Part shown: positions 8,090-17,079 of the stretch, one piece after another
Position numbering within the stretch: position 1 is the stretch's first letter
Layout of the letters: every line of letters starts with the position of its first letter
Assembly (NCBI RefSeq): GCF_002355655.1
Contig: NZ_AP017569.1
Coordinates: forward strand, 1,116,001-1,180,000
Direction of reading: 5' to 3'
DNA from: Halorubrum trapanicum
GTDB taxonomy: Archaea > Halobacteriota > Halobacteria > Halobacteriales > Haloferacaceae
DNA: 64,000 bases
Translations under genes and position numbers: made by a program
Notes under the pieces: generated by a model
The model's input: the letters and a program-made list of their open reading frames with translations, nothing else
Database searches by the model: none
Told to the model about the DNA's origin: nothing

Positions 8090-11000
8090 CCGCGCTCACC
8101 CCCTCCTCGTCGGCGTCGTCGCCGAACTGCATCCCGGTCACCGCAGAGAGGTTGTCGCCCTGCATCGTGACGCCGATGGCGCGGTCGGAGCGCTCCAACA
8201 GCGCCGAGCGGTGGCCGACGACGACGAACTGGGCGTCCTCGGCCAGCTCCTCGATCATCTCGCCGACGCGCTCGGCGTTGACCGCGTCGAGGAACGCGTC
8301 GATCTCGTCGAGCGCGTAGAACGGCGCCGGGTTGTGGCGCTGGACGGCGAAGATGAAGGAGAGGGCGGTGAGCGACTTCTCGCCGCCGCTCATCGCGTCG
8401 AGGCGCTGGACCGGCTTGTCCGCGGGCTGGGCCTTCATCGTTAACCCCTCCTCGAAGGGGTCCTCCGGGTTCTCCAAGACGAGTTCGCCGCTGCCGGCCG
8501 AGAGTCGCGCGAAAATGTCCTCGAAGTGGTCGTTGATCGACTCGAACGTCTCCATGAACGTCTCCTTCTTCGCCGCCTCGTACCCCTCGATGCGCTCCTC
8601 GATCGCGTCGCGCTCCTCGACGAGCACGTCCCGGCGCTCCTGGAGCTCGTCGAGCGCCTCCTGGACCTCCTCGTACTCGTCGATCGCGAGCATGTTCACC
8701 GGTTCGAGCGCCTCCATCTCCGACTCCAGCTCCTCGATCCGCGACTCCACCTCGTCGAGGTCGGGGATCTCGTCGGCGTCGTAGGCGCCGACCTGCGACT
8801 CCAGCTCGTCGATCTCCCACTCCAGGCGGTCGCGGCGATCGGTGAGATCGGAGAGGTCCGACTCGGCCTCCGAGACGAGCGACCGCTGCTCGTCGCGTTT
8901 CCGGGTCGCCTCGCGGATCTCCTCGCGAAGCTCCTCGCGCTCTTCTTTCAGGTCCGCGATCTCTTCCTCGAGGTCGGCGATCGACTCCTTCTTCTCGGCC
9001 AGTTCGGCCTCCTTCTCCTCGATCGCGGCCTCGTGCTCGGCGATCGCCTCCTCGGCCTCGGCCTTCGCGTTCTGCGCCTCCTCGACGTCGTCGTGGAGGT
9101 CGTCCAAGGCGTCCTCGGCGTACCCCTTCTCCAACTCCAGCTCGTTGATCCGGCTGTCGAACGAGTCCATCCGCTCTTCTAAGTCGTCGATCTCCGCGCG
9201 GATCTCGTCGGCGCGCTCGGAGAGTTCCGGGATCTTCGAGTCCGCGAGCTCGGCCTCGATGTCGTCGATCTCGCCCGCGAGCTCGTCGATCTCCGCGTCG
9301 GTCGCCGCGAGCTCCTCGTCTAACGCCGTCATCTGCTCGTCGACGGACTCGCGTTCCGCCTCCAGCTCTTCGAGCTCGTCTTCCAGCTCCTCGATCCGGG
9401 CTTCGGCCTCCGCGAGGTCGTCCTCGGCGCGCTCGACGTCCGCCTCCAGCGACCGGACGCGCTCGGCCGCGTCGGCCTTGCGGTCGCGGGCGTCCTCGAT
9501 GTCGTCGTCGAGCGCGTCTATCTCCGACTGGACCGACTGCCGCTCGTCCTCGAGGTCGGAGATCTCCGTCGCGAGCCGCTCCAGCTTCCCGCCGCCGGAC
9601 TTCGTGAACGAGTAGCGGGAGCCGCCGCCGGAGCCGCCGGTCATCGCGCCGGACTTCTCGACGAGGTCGCCGTCGAGCGTCACCATCCGGTAGTCGCCCA
9701 TCAGCTCCCGGGCCGTCGACATGTCCTCGACGACGAGCGTCGAGCCGAGCACGTACGAGAAGATCGACTCGTACTCGGCGTCGTAGTCGACGAGGTTCCG
9801 CGCGAAGTCGACGACCCCCGGAAGCGAGGGCTTCCGCGGCAGGCTCCGGTCGTCCATCTTCGTGATGGGGAGGAACGTCGCCCGCCCCGCGTTGCGCTGT
9901 TTCAGGTAGTCGATACAGGTCGAGCCGACGCCGTCGTCGTCGACGACGACGTTCGCCAGCCGGCCGCCCGCGGCGGTCTCGCAGGCCTCGGCGTACTCGG
10001 CCTCGACCGAGCCCAGCTCGCCGACCGCGCCGTGGACGCCGTCGATGCCGCCGTTCTTCACCTCGGTGACCGCCCGGGGCCAGGAGGCGTCGCCGCGCTC
10101 GTCGGCGGCCGCCTCCAGCTTGGCGTACTCGTTCTGCTTCTCGCGGAGCGTCTCCTCGATCTTCTCTAAGCGCTCCTCCGTCTCCGCCTTCTCAGAGAAG
10201 AGGTCGGCGACCGCGTCCTCGATGGTCTCCCGGTTCTTCTCGGCCTTGTCGAGCTCGCTTTTCAGCTCGGAGATGCGCGCCTTGTGTTCCGGGATCGACT
10301 CGCGGGCCTCCTCCAGCTCCTCGCGGGCCTCGCTGACCGCGTTCGAGCGGCGGCGGGCCTCGTCGAGCAGCCGGTCCTTCTCGCGTTGCGTCTCGTTTTT
10401 CTCCTCGCGGAGCGACTCGATCGCCTCCTTCTTCTCCGCGAGGTCGCTTTTCAGCTCGTCGAACTCCGTGTCCGCGCCCTCGATCTCGGCCTCGACGTCG
10501 GCGAGCTCGGAGCGCTTCGTCGCCAATTCCGACTTCACCGACGCCTTCTCCACTTTCGTCTCGCGGATCTCCGCCTCCAGCTCCTCGACCTTCTCCTCTT
10601 TGCGATCGATCTGGACGAACGCCTGCCGCCGGTCGTTCTCGGCCGACTCCGCGCGCGACTCGGCGGACTCGATTTTGTCCTCCAGCCGCGAGACCTCGCC
10701 TTTGATCTCTTCGATCTCCGAGCGGATCTGGATCTGTTCCTCCTCGCCCTTCGTCTCGATCTCGTGGTTGAGGTCTTCGAGGTCCTCCTCCAGTCGGGTG
10801 AGCTTCCCCTGTCTGGCGTCGAGCTCCTCGCGGAGCGATTCGAGGTCCGTCTCGGCCTCGTCGATGTCGCCCTCGACGTCCGCGAGCGCGTCGCGCTTGT
10901 CTTCTAACTCCGAGGCCTTCCGGAACCCGCGGTACTCCTCCAGCTCGTCGCGGAGCTCCCGGTACTGGAGGGCGGTCTCGCGCTCGTCGGCGAGCTGGTC

Positions 11001-11666
11001 GAGCCGGTCCTCTTTCTCGCCGATGCGGAGGTCCGCCTCGCCGATCCGGTCTTCGACCGTGTCCAGCTCCTCGTAGGCGGCCTCCTTCTTCTCGTCGAAC
11101 TCCGCGACGCCCGCGATCTCGTCGATGATCCCCCGCCGCTGGTACGGGGTCATGTTGATGATCTCGGTGACGTCGCCCTGCATCACCACGTTGTACCCCT
11201 CCGGGGTGACGCCCGCGGCCGCGAGCAGGTCTTGGACGTCCGAGAGGTTCACCGAGCGCCCGTTGAGGTAGTAGTACGAGTAGTAGTTGTCCTCGGTCTC
11301 CTTCACGCGGCGCTTGATCGTGATCTCGGAGACGTCGCCGATGTTCTCCGTGCCGGCCGCGGAGACGACCTGTGACCGGTCGAGGGTGCCGTCCTCGTTG
11401 GAGAGCACGACCGTGACGGAGGCCTCGCTCGGCCCGTCCGCGGCCTCGCCGTCGTCGTGGCCGGGATTGTAGATGAGGTCGGTGAGCTTCTTCGCGCGGA
11501 TCCCGCGGGTGCGGGCGAGCCCGAGCGCGAACAGCACGCCGTCGATGATGTTCGACTTGCCGGAGCCGTTCGGCCCGGTGACGACGGTGAAGTCCTCGTA
11601 GAAGGGGATCCTCGTCGTACGCCCGAAGCTCTTGAACCCGTCCAGAACGACTTCAGTGATGTGCAT
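8082..11666 (-). CDS. smc: chromosome segregation protein SMC
   Basis: A 1194-residue SMC ATPase. Walker A GPNGSGKSN is at residues 31-39, followed by a long coiled coil, a hinge at about residues 530-670 (GGIDGVHGAVGELGSV through VEKSGAMTGGSGGGSRYS), the returning coiled coil, and the ABC signature LDAMSGGEKSLTALS near residue 1090 with Walker B FYALDEIDAFLDAVN. With ScpA it forms a condensin that organises chromosomes. It is the middle gene of a three-gene minus-strand operon, 18 bases after the coiled-coil gene. Length and domain order are canonical. Confidence 0.95.
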   Translation of the reverse strand: MHITEVVLDGFKSFGRTTRIPFYEDFTVVTGPNGSGKSNIIDGVLFALGLARTRGIRAKKLTDLIYNPGHDDGEAADGPSEASVTVVLSNEDGTLDRSQVVSAAGTENIGDVSEITIKRRVKETEDNYYSYYYLNGRSVNLSDVQDLLAAAGVTPEGYNVVMQGDVTEIINMTPYQRRGIIDEIAGVAEFDEKKEAAYEELDTVEDRIGEADLRIGEKEDRLDQLADERETALQYRELRDELEEYRGFRKASELEDKRDALADVEGDIDEAETDLESLREELDARQGKLTRLEEDLEDLNHEIETKGEEEQIQIRSEIEEIKGEVSRLEDKIESAESRAESAENDRRQAFVQIDRKEEKVEELEAEIRETKVEKASVKSELATKRSELADVEAEIEGADTEFDELKSDLAEKKEAIESLREEKNETQREKDRLLDEARRRSNAVSEAREELEEARESIPEHKARISELKSELDKAEKNRETIEDAVADLFSEKAETEERLEKIEETLREKQNEYAKLEAAADERGDASWPRAVTEVKNGGIDGVHGAVGELGSVEAEYAEACETAAGGRLANVVVDDDGVGSTCIDYLKQRNAGRATFLPITKMDDRSLPRKPSLPGVVDFARNLVDYDAEYESIFSYVLGSTLVVEDMSTARELMGDYRMVTLDGDLVEKSGAMTGGSGGGSRYSFTKSGGGKLERLATEISDLEDERQSVQSEIDALDDDIEDARDRKADAAERVRSLEADVERAEDDLAEAEARIEELEDELEELEAERESVDEQMTALDEELAATDAEIDELAGEIDDIEAELADSKIPELSERADEIRAEIDDLEERMDSFDSRINELELEKGYAEDALDDLHDDVEEAQNAKAEAEEAIAEHEAAIEEKEAELAEKKESIADLEEEIADLKEEREELREEIREATRKRDEQRSLVSEAESDLSDLTDRRDRLEWEIDELESQVGAYDADEIPDLDEVESRIEELESEMEALEPVNMLAIDEYEEVQEALDELQERRDVLVEERDAIEERIEGYEAAKKETFMETFESINDHFEDIFARLSAGSGELVLENPEDPFEEGLTMKAQPADKPVQRLDAMSGGEKSLTALSFIFAVQRHNPAPFYALDEIDAFLDAVNAERVGEMIEELAEDAQFVVVGHRSALLERSDRAIGVTMQGDNLSAVTGMQFGDDADEEGVSADD

Positions 11667-11684
11667 GGGGTCGGAGGGGACCGC

Positions 11685-12146
11685 TTACGCGACGATGATG
11701 TCGTCGCCCTCGCTCGACTCGCCGTCGTCGTCCTCGGCGGTCTCCTCGCCGTCGGCGTCGGGCGTGGTCGCCGACTGCTCGGGGACGACGACGTCGCCTC
11801 CCCCGTCTGCGTCGTCGGTCGCCGCCTCCTCGTCGGCGCCGTCGGACGATTCCTCGACCGACTCGAAGACGTCGACGTGGTCGTCGGAGTGGGTCGTCCG
11901 CTCGCCGCCGGACACCGCCGACGCGTCGTCGGAGGCGGACTCCTCGGTCGCGGACTCGTCGGCCGCGGCGTCCGCCGCTTCGGAACCGGCCGTCGCCTCG
12001 GCGGCCGCCTCCTCGACCGCGACCGACCGCTCGTCTTCCAGCTGTCGGACGCGCTCTTTCATCTCGACGAGCTCCTCGGTGAGCCCGTTGACCGCCGCCT
12101 GTAGCTCCGCGACCTGCCGTTCGAGGTCCTCGACGCGGTTGCTCAT
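11685..12146 (-). CDS. short coiled-coil protein upstream of smc
   Basis: A 153-residue protein. Residues 1 to about 45 form a heptad-rich helix (MSNRVEDLERQVAELQ onward) likely to dimerise as a coiled coil; the rest is a low-complexity Asp/Glu/Ser/Ala region that ends in hydrophobic DDIIVA. The start at 12146 places the coiled coil at the N-terminus; earlier in-frame ATGs add unconserved-looking sequence. It is separated from smc by 18 bases, so it is probably co-expressed and may act with condensin, but this rests on position only. Confidence 0.65.
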   Translation of the reverse strand: MSNRVEDLERQVAELQAAVNGLTEELVEMKERVRQLEDERSVAVEEAAAEATAGSEAADAAADESATEESASDDASAVSGGERTTHSDDHVDVFESVEESSDGADEEAATDDADGGGDVVVPEQSATTPDADGEETAEDDDGESSEGDDIIVA

Positions 12147-12274
12147 ATACACACGCATGCTCGCGCGACGCGTATAAATCTGCGTCAGACACATGTGTGA
12201 CCAAACCGCACGATTCGGCCGCCGCCCGCCGAACGTTTCGGCACCGTGAAACGTGTCAGACGACAGGAGAAGAT

Positions 12275-12281
12275 ACTTATA
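12275..12281 (+). promoter_or_regulatory. TATA box of cdrL
   Basis: ACTTATA lies about 25 bases before the ATG at 12305, supporting leaderless transcription and that start. Confidence 0.5.
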
Positions 12282-12304
12282 CCGACCGAGGGTACACCCG
12301 CGGT

Positions 12305-12910
12305 ATGAGCAAGATCACCTTCCGGGCGGACGACGACCTCGTCGACCGGCTGGAAGCGTGTGACGCCTCCAAAAGCGAGGTGATGCGGGAGGCGCTCCGG
12401 ACCCATCTCGACGGCGAGGGGGACGCGTCCGACGCGTCCGACGCGACGACCGGGAGCGTCGACGACGCCCTCGTGGACCGCGTCGACGAGCTGATCGCGG
12501 AGCGGCTCGACGCCGCGCTCGACGAGCGACTCGGTCCGGCGGGCGGTGCCTCGACGCGGGCGTATACACCCGAGAGCGCCGGCGATATCAACGTAAACGT
12601 CACGCTCGACGCCCCGGACGCCGGATCGGACGACCGAGACGACGAGGTGCGTGTGACGCGTGAGACGACCGACGAGGCGGAGGCGAGCGCGCGTAAGACG
12701 GACCGGGGTCCGGGCGCGCAAACGCGCGAAAACGCCTGCGGCGGATGCGGCGAAACCGTCCCGTCTGACCACGTTTACTGCCCGAATTGCGGTGAAAAGC
12801 AGTCGCATAGAGCCTTCTGCGAGTGCGGCGACGAGCTCCGAACCGACTGGGCGTTCTGTCCCGGATGCGGACGCCGGACCCCGGCGGCGGACGTTTTGAA
12901 AGATCAATAA
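12305..12910 (+). CDS. cdrL: CdrL-type RHH and zinc-ribbon regulator
   Basis: A 201-residue protein with an N-terminal ribbon-helix-helix domain (MSKITFRADDDLVDRLEA, then SEVMREALRTHL) and a C-terminal double zinc ribbon (residues about 143-195) with CGGC, CPNC, CEC and CPGC clusters. This layout and the position before a short RHH gene and ftsZ2 match CdrL, the longer regulator of the cdrS-ftsZ2 operon described in Halobacterium and Haloferax. The middle is an acidic linker. It likely binds the palindromes at 12960-13113; that binding is inferred, not shown by the sequence. Confidence 0.75.
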   Translation: MSKITFRADDDLVDRLEACDASKSEVMREALRTHLDGEGDASDASDATTGSVDDALVDRVDELIAERLDAALDERLGPAGGASTRAYTPESAGDINVNVTLDAPDAGSDDRDDEVRVTRETTDEAEASARKTDRGPGAQTRENACGGCGETVPSDHVYCPNCGEKQSHRAFCECGDELRTDWAFCPGCGRRTPAADVLKDQ

Positions 12911-12959
12911 TCGACTCTGACGGCCCGTATACGCCTATTTTCGGGCGTTTTCACGTTCT

Positions 12960-12966
12960 GTCTTAC
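12960..12966 (+). promoter_or_regulatory. GTCTTAC half-site upstream of cdrS
   Basis: A lone copy of the heptamer that recurs four more times before cdrS. It lies just upstream of the TATA box, in the region where TFB or an activator would contact DNA. Confidence 0.4.
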
Positions 12967-12978
12967 ACCCTCCGGTAG

Positions 12979-12987
12979 TTTTATAAT
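12979..12987 (+). promoter_or_regulatory. TATA box of the cdrS-ftsZ2 operon
   Basis: TTTTATAAT predicts transcription starting near 13008-13012, which would give a leader of about 115 bases before the cdrS ATG. This is unusual in a window where most transcripts look leaderless. Confidence 0.55.
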
Positions 12988-13011
12988 GGTTCGCTCGGTG
13001 ACTTCAATTGC

Positions 13012-13029
13012 GTAAGACGGTCGTCTTAC
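13012..13029. promoter_or_regulatory. palindromic operator at the cdrS start site
   Basis: GTAAGAC-GGTC-GTCTTAC, a perfect inverted repeat with 7-base arms, sits at the predicted transcription start. A dimeric RHH protein bound here would block initiation. CdrL or CdrS is the obvious candidate. Confidence 0.55.
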
Positions 13030-13042
13030 AGCGGCCGGCCGG

Positions 13043-13061
13043 TGCGGGGTGTCGCCCCGCA
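13043..13061 (+). promoter_or_regulatory. GC-rich hairpin in the cdrS leader
   Basis: TGCGGGG and CCCCGCA pair across a five-base loop within the predicted leader. It could be a transcript structure affecting expression; no known class was recognised. Confidence 0.35.
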
Positions 13062-13079
13062 GTCGGGCGGTTTCGCGCT

Positions 13080-13113
13080 GTAAGACACACGCGTCGCGTG
13101 TTCGCCGTCTTAC
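13080..13113 (+). promoter_or_regulatory. second GTAAGAC/GTCTTAC inverted pair
   Basis: GTAAGAC (13080-13086) and GTCTTAC (13107-13113) flank an inner ACACGCG/CGCGTGT hairpin, 14 bases before the cdrS ATG. It may be a second protein site on DNA or a leader hairpin near the ribosome entry. Confidence 0.45.
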
Positions 13114-13126
13114 CGGGGGAATACCA

Positions 13127-13306
13127 ATGGAGCGTGTGACACTACGAATCCCGAAACAGCAGATCGACGAGGTCGAACAGATGGTGGAGACGGGCGAGTT
13201 CCCGAACCGGAGCGAGGCGATCCGGTCGGCCGTCCGCGACATGTTGAACGAACAGGACGGCGAGCGCGACGAGCGCGGCCGCAACCGCAACTGGGCGAAG
13301 GTGTAA
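13127..13306 (+). CDS. cdrS: ribbon-helix-helix cell division regulator CdrS
   Basis: A 59-residue RHH protein: strand [12 protein letters not shown], then helices through [19 protein letters not shown], and a basic tail. CdrS is known to control ftsZ2 and cell division in haloarchaea and is co-transcribed with ftsZ2; here only four bases separate its stop from the ftsZ2 ATG. The start at 13127 gives the canonical RHH N-terminus; an upstream in-frame start would translate the operator region. The dense palindromes before it point to autoregulation. Confidence 0.85.
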   Translation: MERVTLRIPKQQIDEVEQMVETGEFPNRSEAIRSAVRDMLNEQDGERDERGRNRNWAKV

Positions 13307-13310
13307 ACTG

Positions 13311-14546
13311 ATGCAAGATCTCGTTCAGGACGCCCTCGACAACGCGGAGGCGGAGAAGCGCGACATGGACGACGTCGACATGGGCGACGACGAGTTCGGG
13401 GACCCCCGGATCGTCATCGTCGGTGCCGGCGGCGCCGGGAACAACACGGTCAACCGGCTCTACAACATCGGCGTCGACGGCGCCGACACCATCGCCATCA
13501 ACACGGACAAACAGCACCTCAAGATGATCGAGGCCGACACCAAGATCCTCGTGGGCAAGTCGCTCACGCAGGGGCTCGGCGCCGGCGGCGATCCCAAGAT
13601 GGGCGAGCGCGCCACCGAGATGGCCCAGGGCACGATCAAGGAGGTGCTCGGCGACGCCGACCTCGTCTTCGTCACCGCCGGGATGGGCGGCGGCACGGGC
13701 ACCGGCGCGGCGCCGGTCGTCTCGAAGATCGCCAAAGATCAGGGGGCCATCGTCGTCGGGATGGTCTCGACGCCGTTCAACGTCGAGCGCGCCCGCACGG
13801 TGAAAGCCGAGGAGGGCCTCGAAGACCTCCGCAACGAGGCCGACTCGATCATCGTCTTAGACAACAACCGGCTGCTCGACTACGTCCCGAACCTGCCGAT
13901 CGGGAAGGCGTTCTCCGTGATGGACCAGATCATCGCGGAGACGGTGAAGGGGATCTCGGAGACGATCACCCAGCCGAGCCTCATCAACCTCGACTACGCG
14001 GACATGTCGACGATCATGAACCAGGGCGGCGTCGCGGTCATGCTCGTCGGCGAGACGCAGGACAAGAACAAGACCCAAGAGGTGGTCAACGACGCGATGA
14101 ACCACCCGCTGCTCGACGTCGACTACCGCGGCGCCTCGGGCGGGCTCGTCCACATCACGGGCGGCCCGGACCTCACGCTGAAGGAGGCCGAGGGGATCGC
14201 GAACAACATCACCGAGCGGCTGGAGGCGAGCGCCAACGTGATCTGGGGCGCCCGCATCCAGGAGGAGTACAAGGGGAAGGTCCGCGTCATGGCGATCATG
14301 ACGGGCGTCCAGAGCGCGCAGGTGCTCGGCCCCTCCACCCAGAAGCAGGCCGACAAGTCCCGCGCCGCGGTCGACGCCGACGACCTCGGCGACTCGCGCT
14401 CGCGGGCGGCCGAGGCGAACGAGAGCGCGGGCGCCGCGGGCGAGAGAGGCGAGCCGGCGGTCTCCGGCGGCACCGACCGCGGCTGGGAGTCCGACGGCGG
14501 CAGCGACCCGATCGAGAAGAACAACGGGCTCGACGTCATCCGCTGA
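13311..14546 (+). CDS. ftsZ2: cell division protein FtsZ2
   Basis: A 411-residue tubulin homologue. The GTP-binding tubulin signature [14 protein letters not shown] is at about residue 125, with [14 protein letters not shown] near residue 38 and the C-terminal [15 protein letters not shown] segment. FtsZ polymerises at mid-cell; haloarchaea have FtsZ1 for ring assembly and FtsZ2 for constriction. The N-terminus [20 protein letters not shown] and the CdrS gene directly ahead fit FtsZ2. The last 70 residues are an acidic, Ser/Gly-rich linker ending in a short conserved-looking tip (NNGLDVIR). Confidence 0.9.
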   Translation: MQDLVQDALDNAEAEKRDMDDVDMGDDEFGDPRIVIVGAGGAGNNTVNRLYNIGVDGADTIAINTDKQHLKMIEADTKILVGKSLTQGLGAGGDPKMGERATEMAQGTIKEVLGDADLVFVTAGMGGGTGTGAAPVVSKIAKDQGAIVVGMVSTPFNVERARTVKAEEGLEDLRNEADSIIVLDNNRLLDYVPNLPIGKAFSVMDQIIAETVKGISETITQPSLINLDYADMSTIMNQGGVAVMLVGETQDKNKTQEVVNDAMNHPLLDVDYRGASGGLVHITGGPDLTLKEAEGIANNITERLEASANVIWGARIQEEYKGKVRVMAIMTGVQSAQVLGPSTQKQADKSRAAVDADDLGDSRSRAAEANESAGAAGERGEPAVSGGTDRGWESDGGSDPIEKNNGLDVIR

Positions 14547-14733
14547 GCGCCTCGCGACCGCTGCGGTTCGGTTCCGATTCAGTTTTCCGTCGATACCCTT
14601 CCGCCCCGCGCACGGCGCGAGGACTTAACATCACACGGTCCGTGTAGAGCTACGTGTCACGTCACCAGCCGATCCGGGGGGCGCGACGTCGCTCCGCCCC
14701 CGTCCGCGGACGGGCCAGATTCGCGACGACACG

Positions 14734-15759
14734 ATGACCGACGCGGCGCTCTACTTCACGGGTCCGGAGACCGTCGAGGTGCGGGAGACGTCCGTCGGCC
14801 CGCCGGACGCCGACGAACTGCTCGTCGACACCCGGGCGTCGGCGATAAGCGCCGGGACGGAACTGCTCGTGTACCGCGACCAGACCCCGGGAGACTTCCC
14901 GGCCGACGAGACGCTCGACGCGCTCGACGGCGACCTCTCGTACCCCCTCCAGTACGGGTACGCCGCGAGCGGGGTCGTCAGCGAGGTCGGCGCGGACGTG
15001 GACCCCGACTGGGTCGGTCGGTCGGTGTTCTCGTTCGTCCCTCACCAGACGAGCTTCCGGACCACCCCCGACTCGGTGGTCGCGCTCCCGCCGGGGACGG
15101 AGCCGGCCGTCGGGTCGCTCCTCCCCTCGGTCGAGACCGCGACGAACATCGTCCTCGACGCGGCCCCTCGGCTCGGAGAACGGGTCGTGGTGTTCGGCGC
15201 CGGCGTGATCGGGCTCTGCGTCACCCGGCTGCTGGCCGCGTTCCCGCTGGAGTCGCTCGTCGTGGTCGACCCCATCGAGCGTCGTCGGGCCCTCGCGGCG
15301 TCGTTCGGCGCCGACCGGACGACGACGCCGACGGCTCTCGACGATCCCGCCGACGCGGGCCTCGGCGGTTCGGGCGCCGCGCTCGACGACGCGGACCTCG
15401 CGGTCGAGCTCTCCGGCCAGCCGAGCGCGCTCGACGACGCGCTCGGCGTCGTCGGCTACGACGCGCGGATCGTCGTCGGGTCGTGGTACGGCACCAAACG
15501 CGAGCCGATCGGGCTCGGCGGGCGGTTCCACCGGGACCGCATCGACATCGTCTCCAGTCAGGTGTCGACGATAAGCCCCGAGCTCCGGGGGCGCTGGGAC
15601 CGCGACCGACGCATGGACGCGGCGCTCGAACGGCTCGGCCGGATCCCCGCCGACGAGCTGATCACCCATCGGATCCCGTTCGAGCGCGCGGCGGAGGCGT
15701 ACGAGCTGCTCGACTCGGCGACCGACGAGACGGTACAGGTAATCTTAGAGTACGAGTGA
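14734..15759 (+). CDS. MDR-family (zinc-type) dehydrogenase
   Basis: A 341-residue medium-chain dehydrogenase/reductase. The N-terminal GroES-like fold carries SAGTELLVYRD and YGYAASGVVSEVG; the NAD(P)-binding motif is VVFGAGVIGLC near residue 153, with an acidic second strand (VVVDP). The usual catalytic-zinc cysteine and the structural four-cysteine loop are not evident, so it may be a zinc-independent member, like those acting on bacteriochlorophyllide or threonine-like substrates. It opens the accessory block that also holds the pterin-synthase-like gene; a joint pathway is possible but unproven. Confidence 0.75.
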   Translation: MTDAALYFTGPETVEVRETSVGPPDADELLVDTRASAISAGTELLVYRDQTPGDFPADETLDALDGDLSYPLQYGYAASGVVSEVGADVDPDWVGRSVFSFVPHQTSFRTTPDSVVALPPGTEPAVGSLLPSVETATNIVLDAAPRLGERVVVFGAGVIGLCVTRLLAAFPLESLVVVDPIERRRALAASFGADRTTTPTALDDPADAGLGGSGAALDDADLAVELSGQPSALDDALGVVGYDARIVVGSWYGTKREPIGLGGRFHRDRIDIVSSQVSTISPELRGRWDRDRRMDAALERLGRIPADELITHRIPFERAAEAYELLDSATDETVQVILEYE

Positions 15760-15772
15760 ACGGCCGTCGCGG

Positions 15773-16543
15773 TCACCCGCGGTCGGGGAGGCGCCCGCTG
15801 ACGGCGAGGTAGTCGCGCGTAAACACCGCGAGCGACGGGAGGAGGACGACGGGCGCGACGGTCCACACGAGCCCCGTCGGGACCGGCGGGACGAGCGCGA
15901 CCGTCACGAACACCATCTGGACGCCCGCGAGGTACTTCCCGAGGTCGCTGTCGGGGAGGTCGCCGACGGGGAGCCCGCGGACGTGGCGCAGCCACACGGC
16001 ACCGCGGAAGACGTACCGCGCGGCGGAGATCGAGAGGTACCAGACCGGCAGCAGTCCCCACAGGACCGCCACCAGCGGCGCGGCGACGAACCCGAAGGTG
16101 TCGAACGCCATGTCGAGCCGGCGGCCGATCTCGGTCTCCCGGCCCACAGTCCGGGCGAGGACCCCGTCGAGCCTGTCGAGGGCGACGCCGGTCCCGTAAC
16201 ACAGCGCCGGCACCCACGCGAGCGTCGTTCCCGACGGGACGACCGCGAACCCGGCGACGACGGCGTACAGCGCACCCCGGACGAGCGTGACCGCGTTCGC
16301 CAGCCCGAGCAGCCGCCGCCAGAACCCTCCGGCCAACCGCTCCGGGTCGAGCCGGTAGCCGACGTACCAGAGCTGGCCGGCCCAGCAGCCGCCCGCGACG
16401 ACGGCGGGAGAGAGCCCCCACCGGCCGGTCGCGTCCATCGGATACAGCCGAAAGAGGAGCGCCGCGAGCGCGACCGCGGCGAAGAGCGGGAGCCCGACGC
16501 CGACCCCGACGCGGAGGGAGCGCCGCCGGCGTGCGCCGGCCAT
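15773..16543 (-). CDS. CDP-alcohol phosphatidyltransferase family protein
   Basis: A 256-residue membrane enzyme with about six to eight helices. The full CDP-alcohol phosphatidyltransferase motif DG-x2-AR-x8-G-x3-D-x3-D is present (LDGVLARTV through GRRLDMAFD, near residues 140-165). Such enzymes move a lipid or polyol phosphate from a CDP-linked donor to an alcohol, making phospholipid head groups. It converges with the MDR dehydrogenase (13-base gap) and follows the small four-helix membrane gene. The alcohol acceptor cannot be told. Confidence 0.8.
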   Translation of the reverse strand: MAGARRRRSLRVGVGVGLPLFAAVALAALLFRLYPMDATGRWGLSPAVVAGGCWAGQLWYVGYRLDPERLAGGFWRRLLGLANAVTLVRGALYAVVAGFAVVPSGTTLAWVPALCYGTGVALDRLDGVLARTVGRETEIGRRLDMAFDTFGFVAAPLVAVLWGLLPVWYLSISAARYVFRGAVWLRHVRGLPVGDLPDSDLGKYLAGVQMVFVTVALVPPVPTGLVWTVAPVVLLPSLAVFTRDYLAVSGRLPDRG

Positions 16544-16623
16544 CTACTTGTCACCTCCGGCGGCGGTACCCGCGACCCCGGCTGCGCGCCCGCGCCGCGG
16601 TCGGCGCTTCCGAGTCGACACGG

Positions 16624-17010
16624 CTACCGGCGCAGTAGGAGGACCAGTACGGCGATCAACGCGACCTGTGCGACCTTGTCGACGGCGCCGAGCGTCCCGA
16701 CGTCGGCCGGGAACGACTTCGCTCCCCCGGCGAAGTTGATGACGTACCACAGGACGATCTGGACGAGCGTGAAGGCGATCCCGACGGCGTACACCGTGCG
16801 ACGCCGGTAGTCGATCGCGAGGAGGACGACGCCCCCGACGAACCCCAGCCCGGCCAGCACGAAGCTGATCCCCATCGGCGAGGGGAACATCCTGACGCCG
16901 AGGAGGAGGTGGACGGCGGCGGAGACGAGGGCGGCGGCGATGCCCACCCAGTGGAGGCCGTTCAACGAGCCGATGTCGACCGCGGACTGCCGCGCTTCGG
17001 TCGTTGCCAT
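16624..17010 (-). CDS. four-helix membrane protein of unknown function
   Basis: A 128-residue protein with four hydrophobic helices (about residues 20-37, 44-62, 72-92 and 108-126), each short loop polar; a conserved-looking SPMGISFVLAGLGFVGG lies in helix 2. The ATG at 17010 is chosen over an in-frame start eight codons earlier because it begins MATTEARQ before the first helix. It lies 80 bases ahead of the CDP-alcohol phosphatidyltransferase gene on the same strand. No family function recognised. Confidence 0.6.
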   Translation of the reverse strand: MATTEARQSAVDIGSLNGLHWVGIAAALVSAAVHLLLGVRMFPSPMGISFVLAGLGFVGGVVLLAIDYRRRTVYAVGIAFTLVQIVLWYVINFAGGAKSFPADVGTLGAVDKVAQVALIAVLVLLLRR

Positions 17011-17079
17011 ACCACACGCACGGGCTTCACTCACATAGAAATACCGCCCCAGACCCCGGTGTCCGATCGCCGCCGACCG

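Noticed and set aside
8842-11076. Long serine-rich frames opposite smc
   Set aside because: They are the complement of Glu-rich coiled-coil codons and show no domain or start signal.
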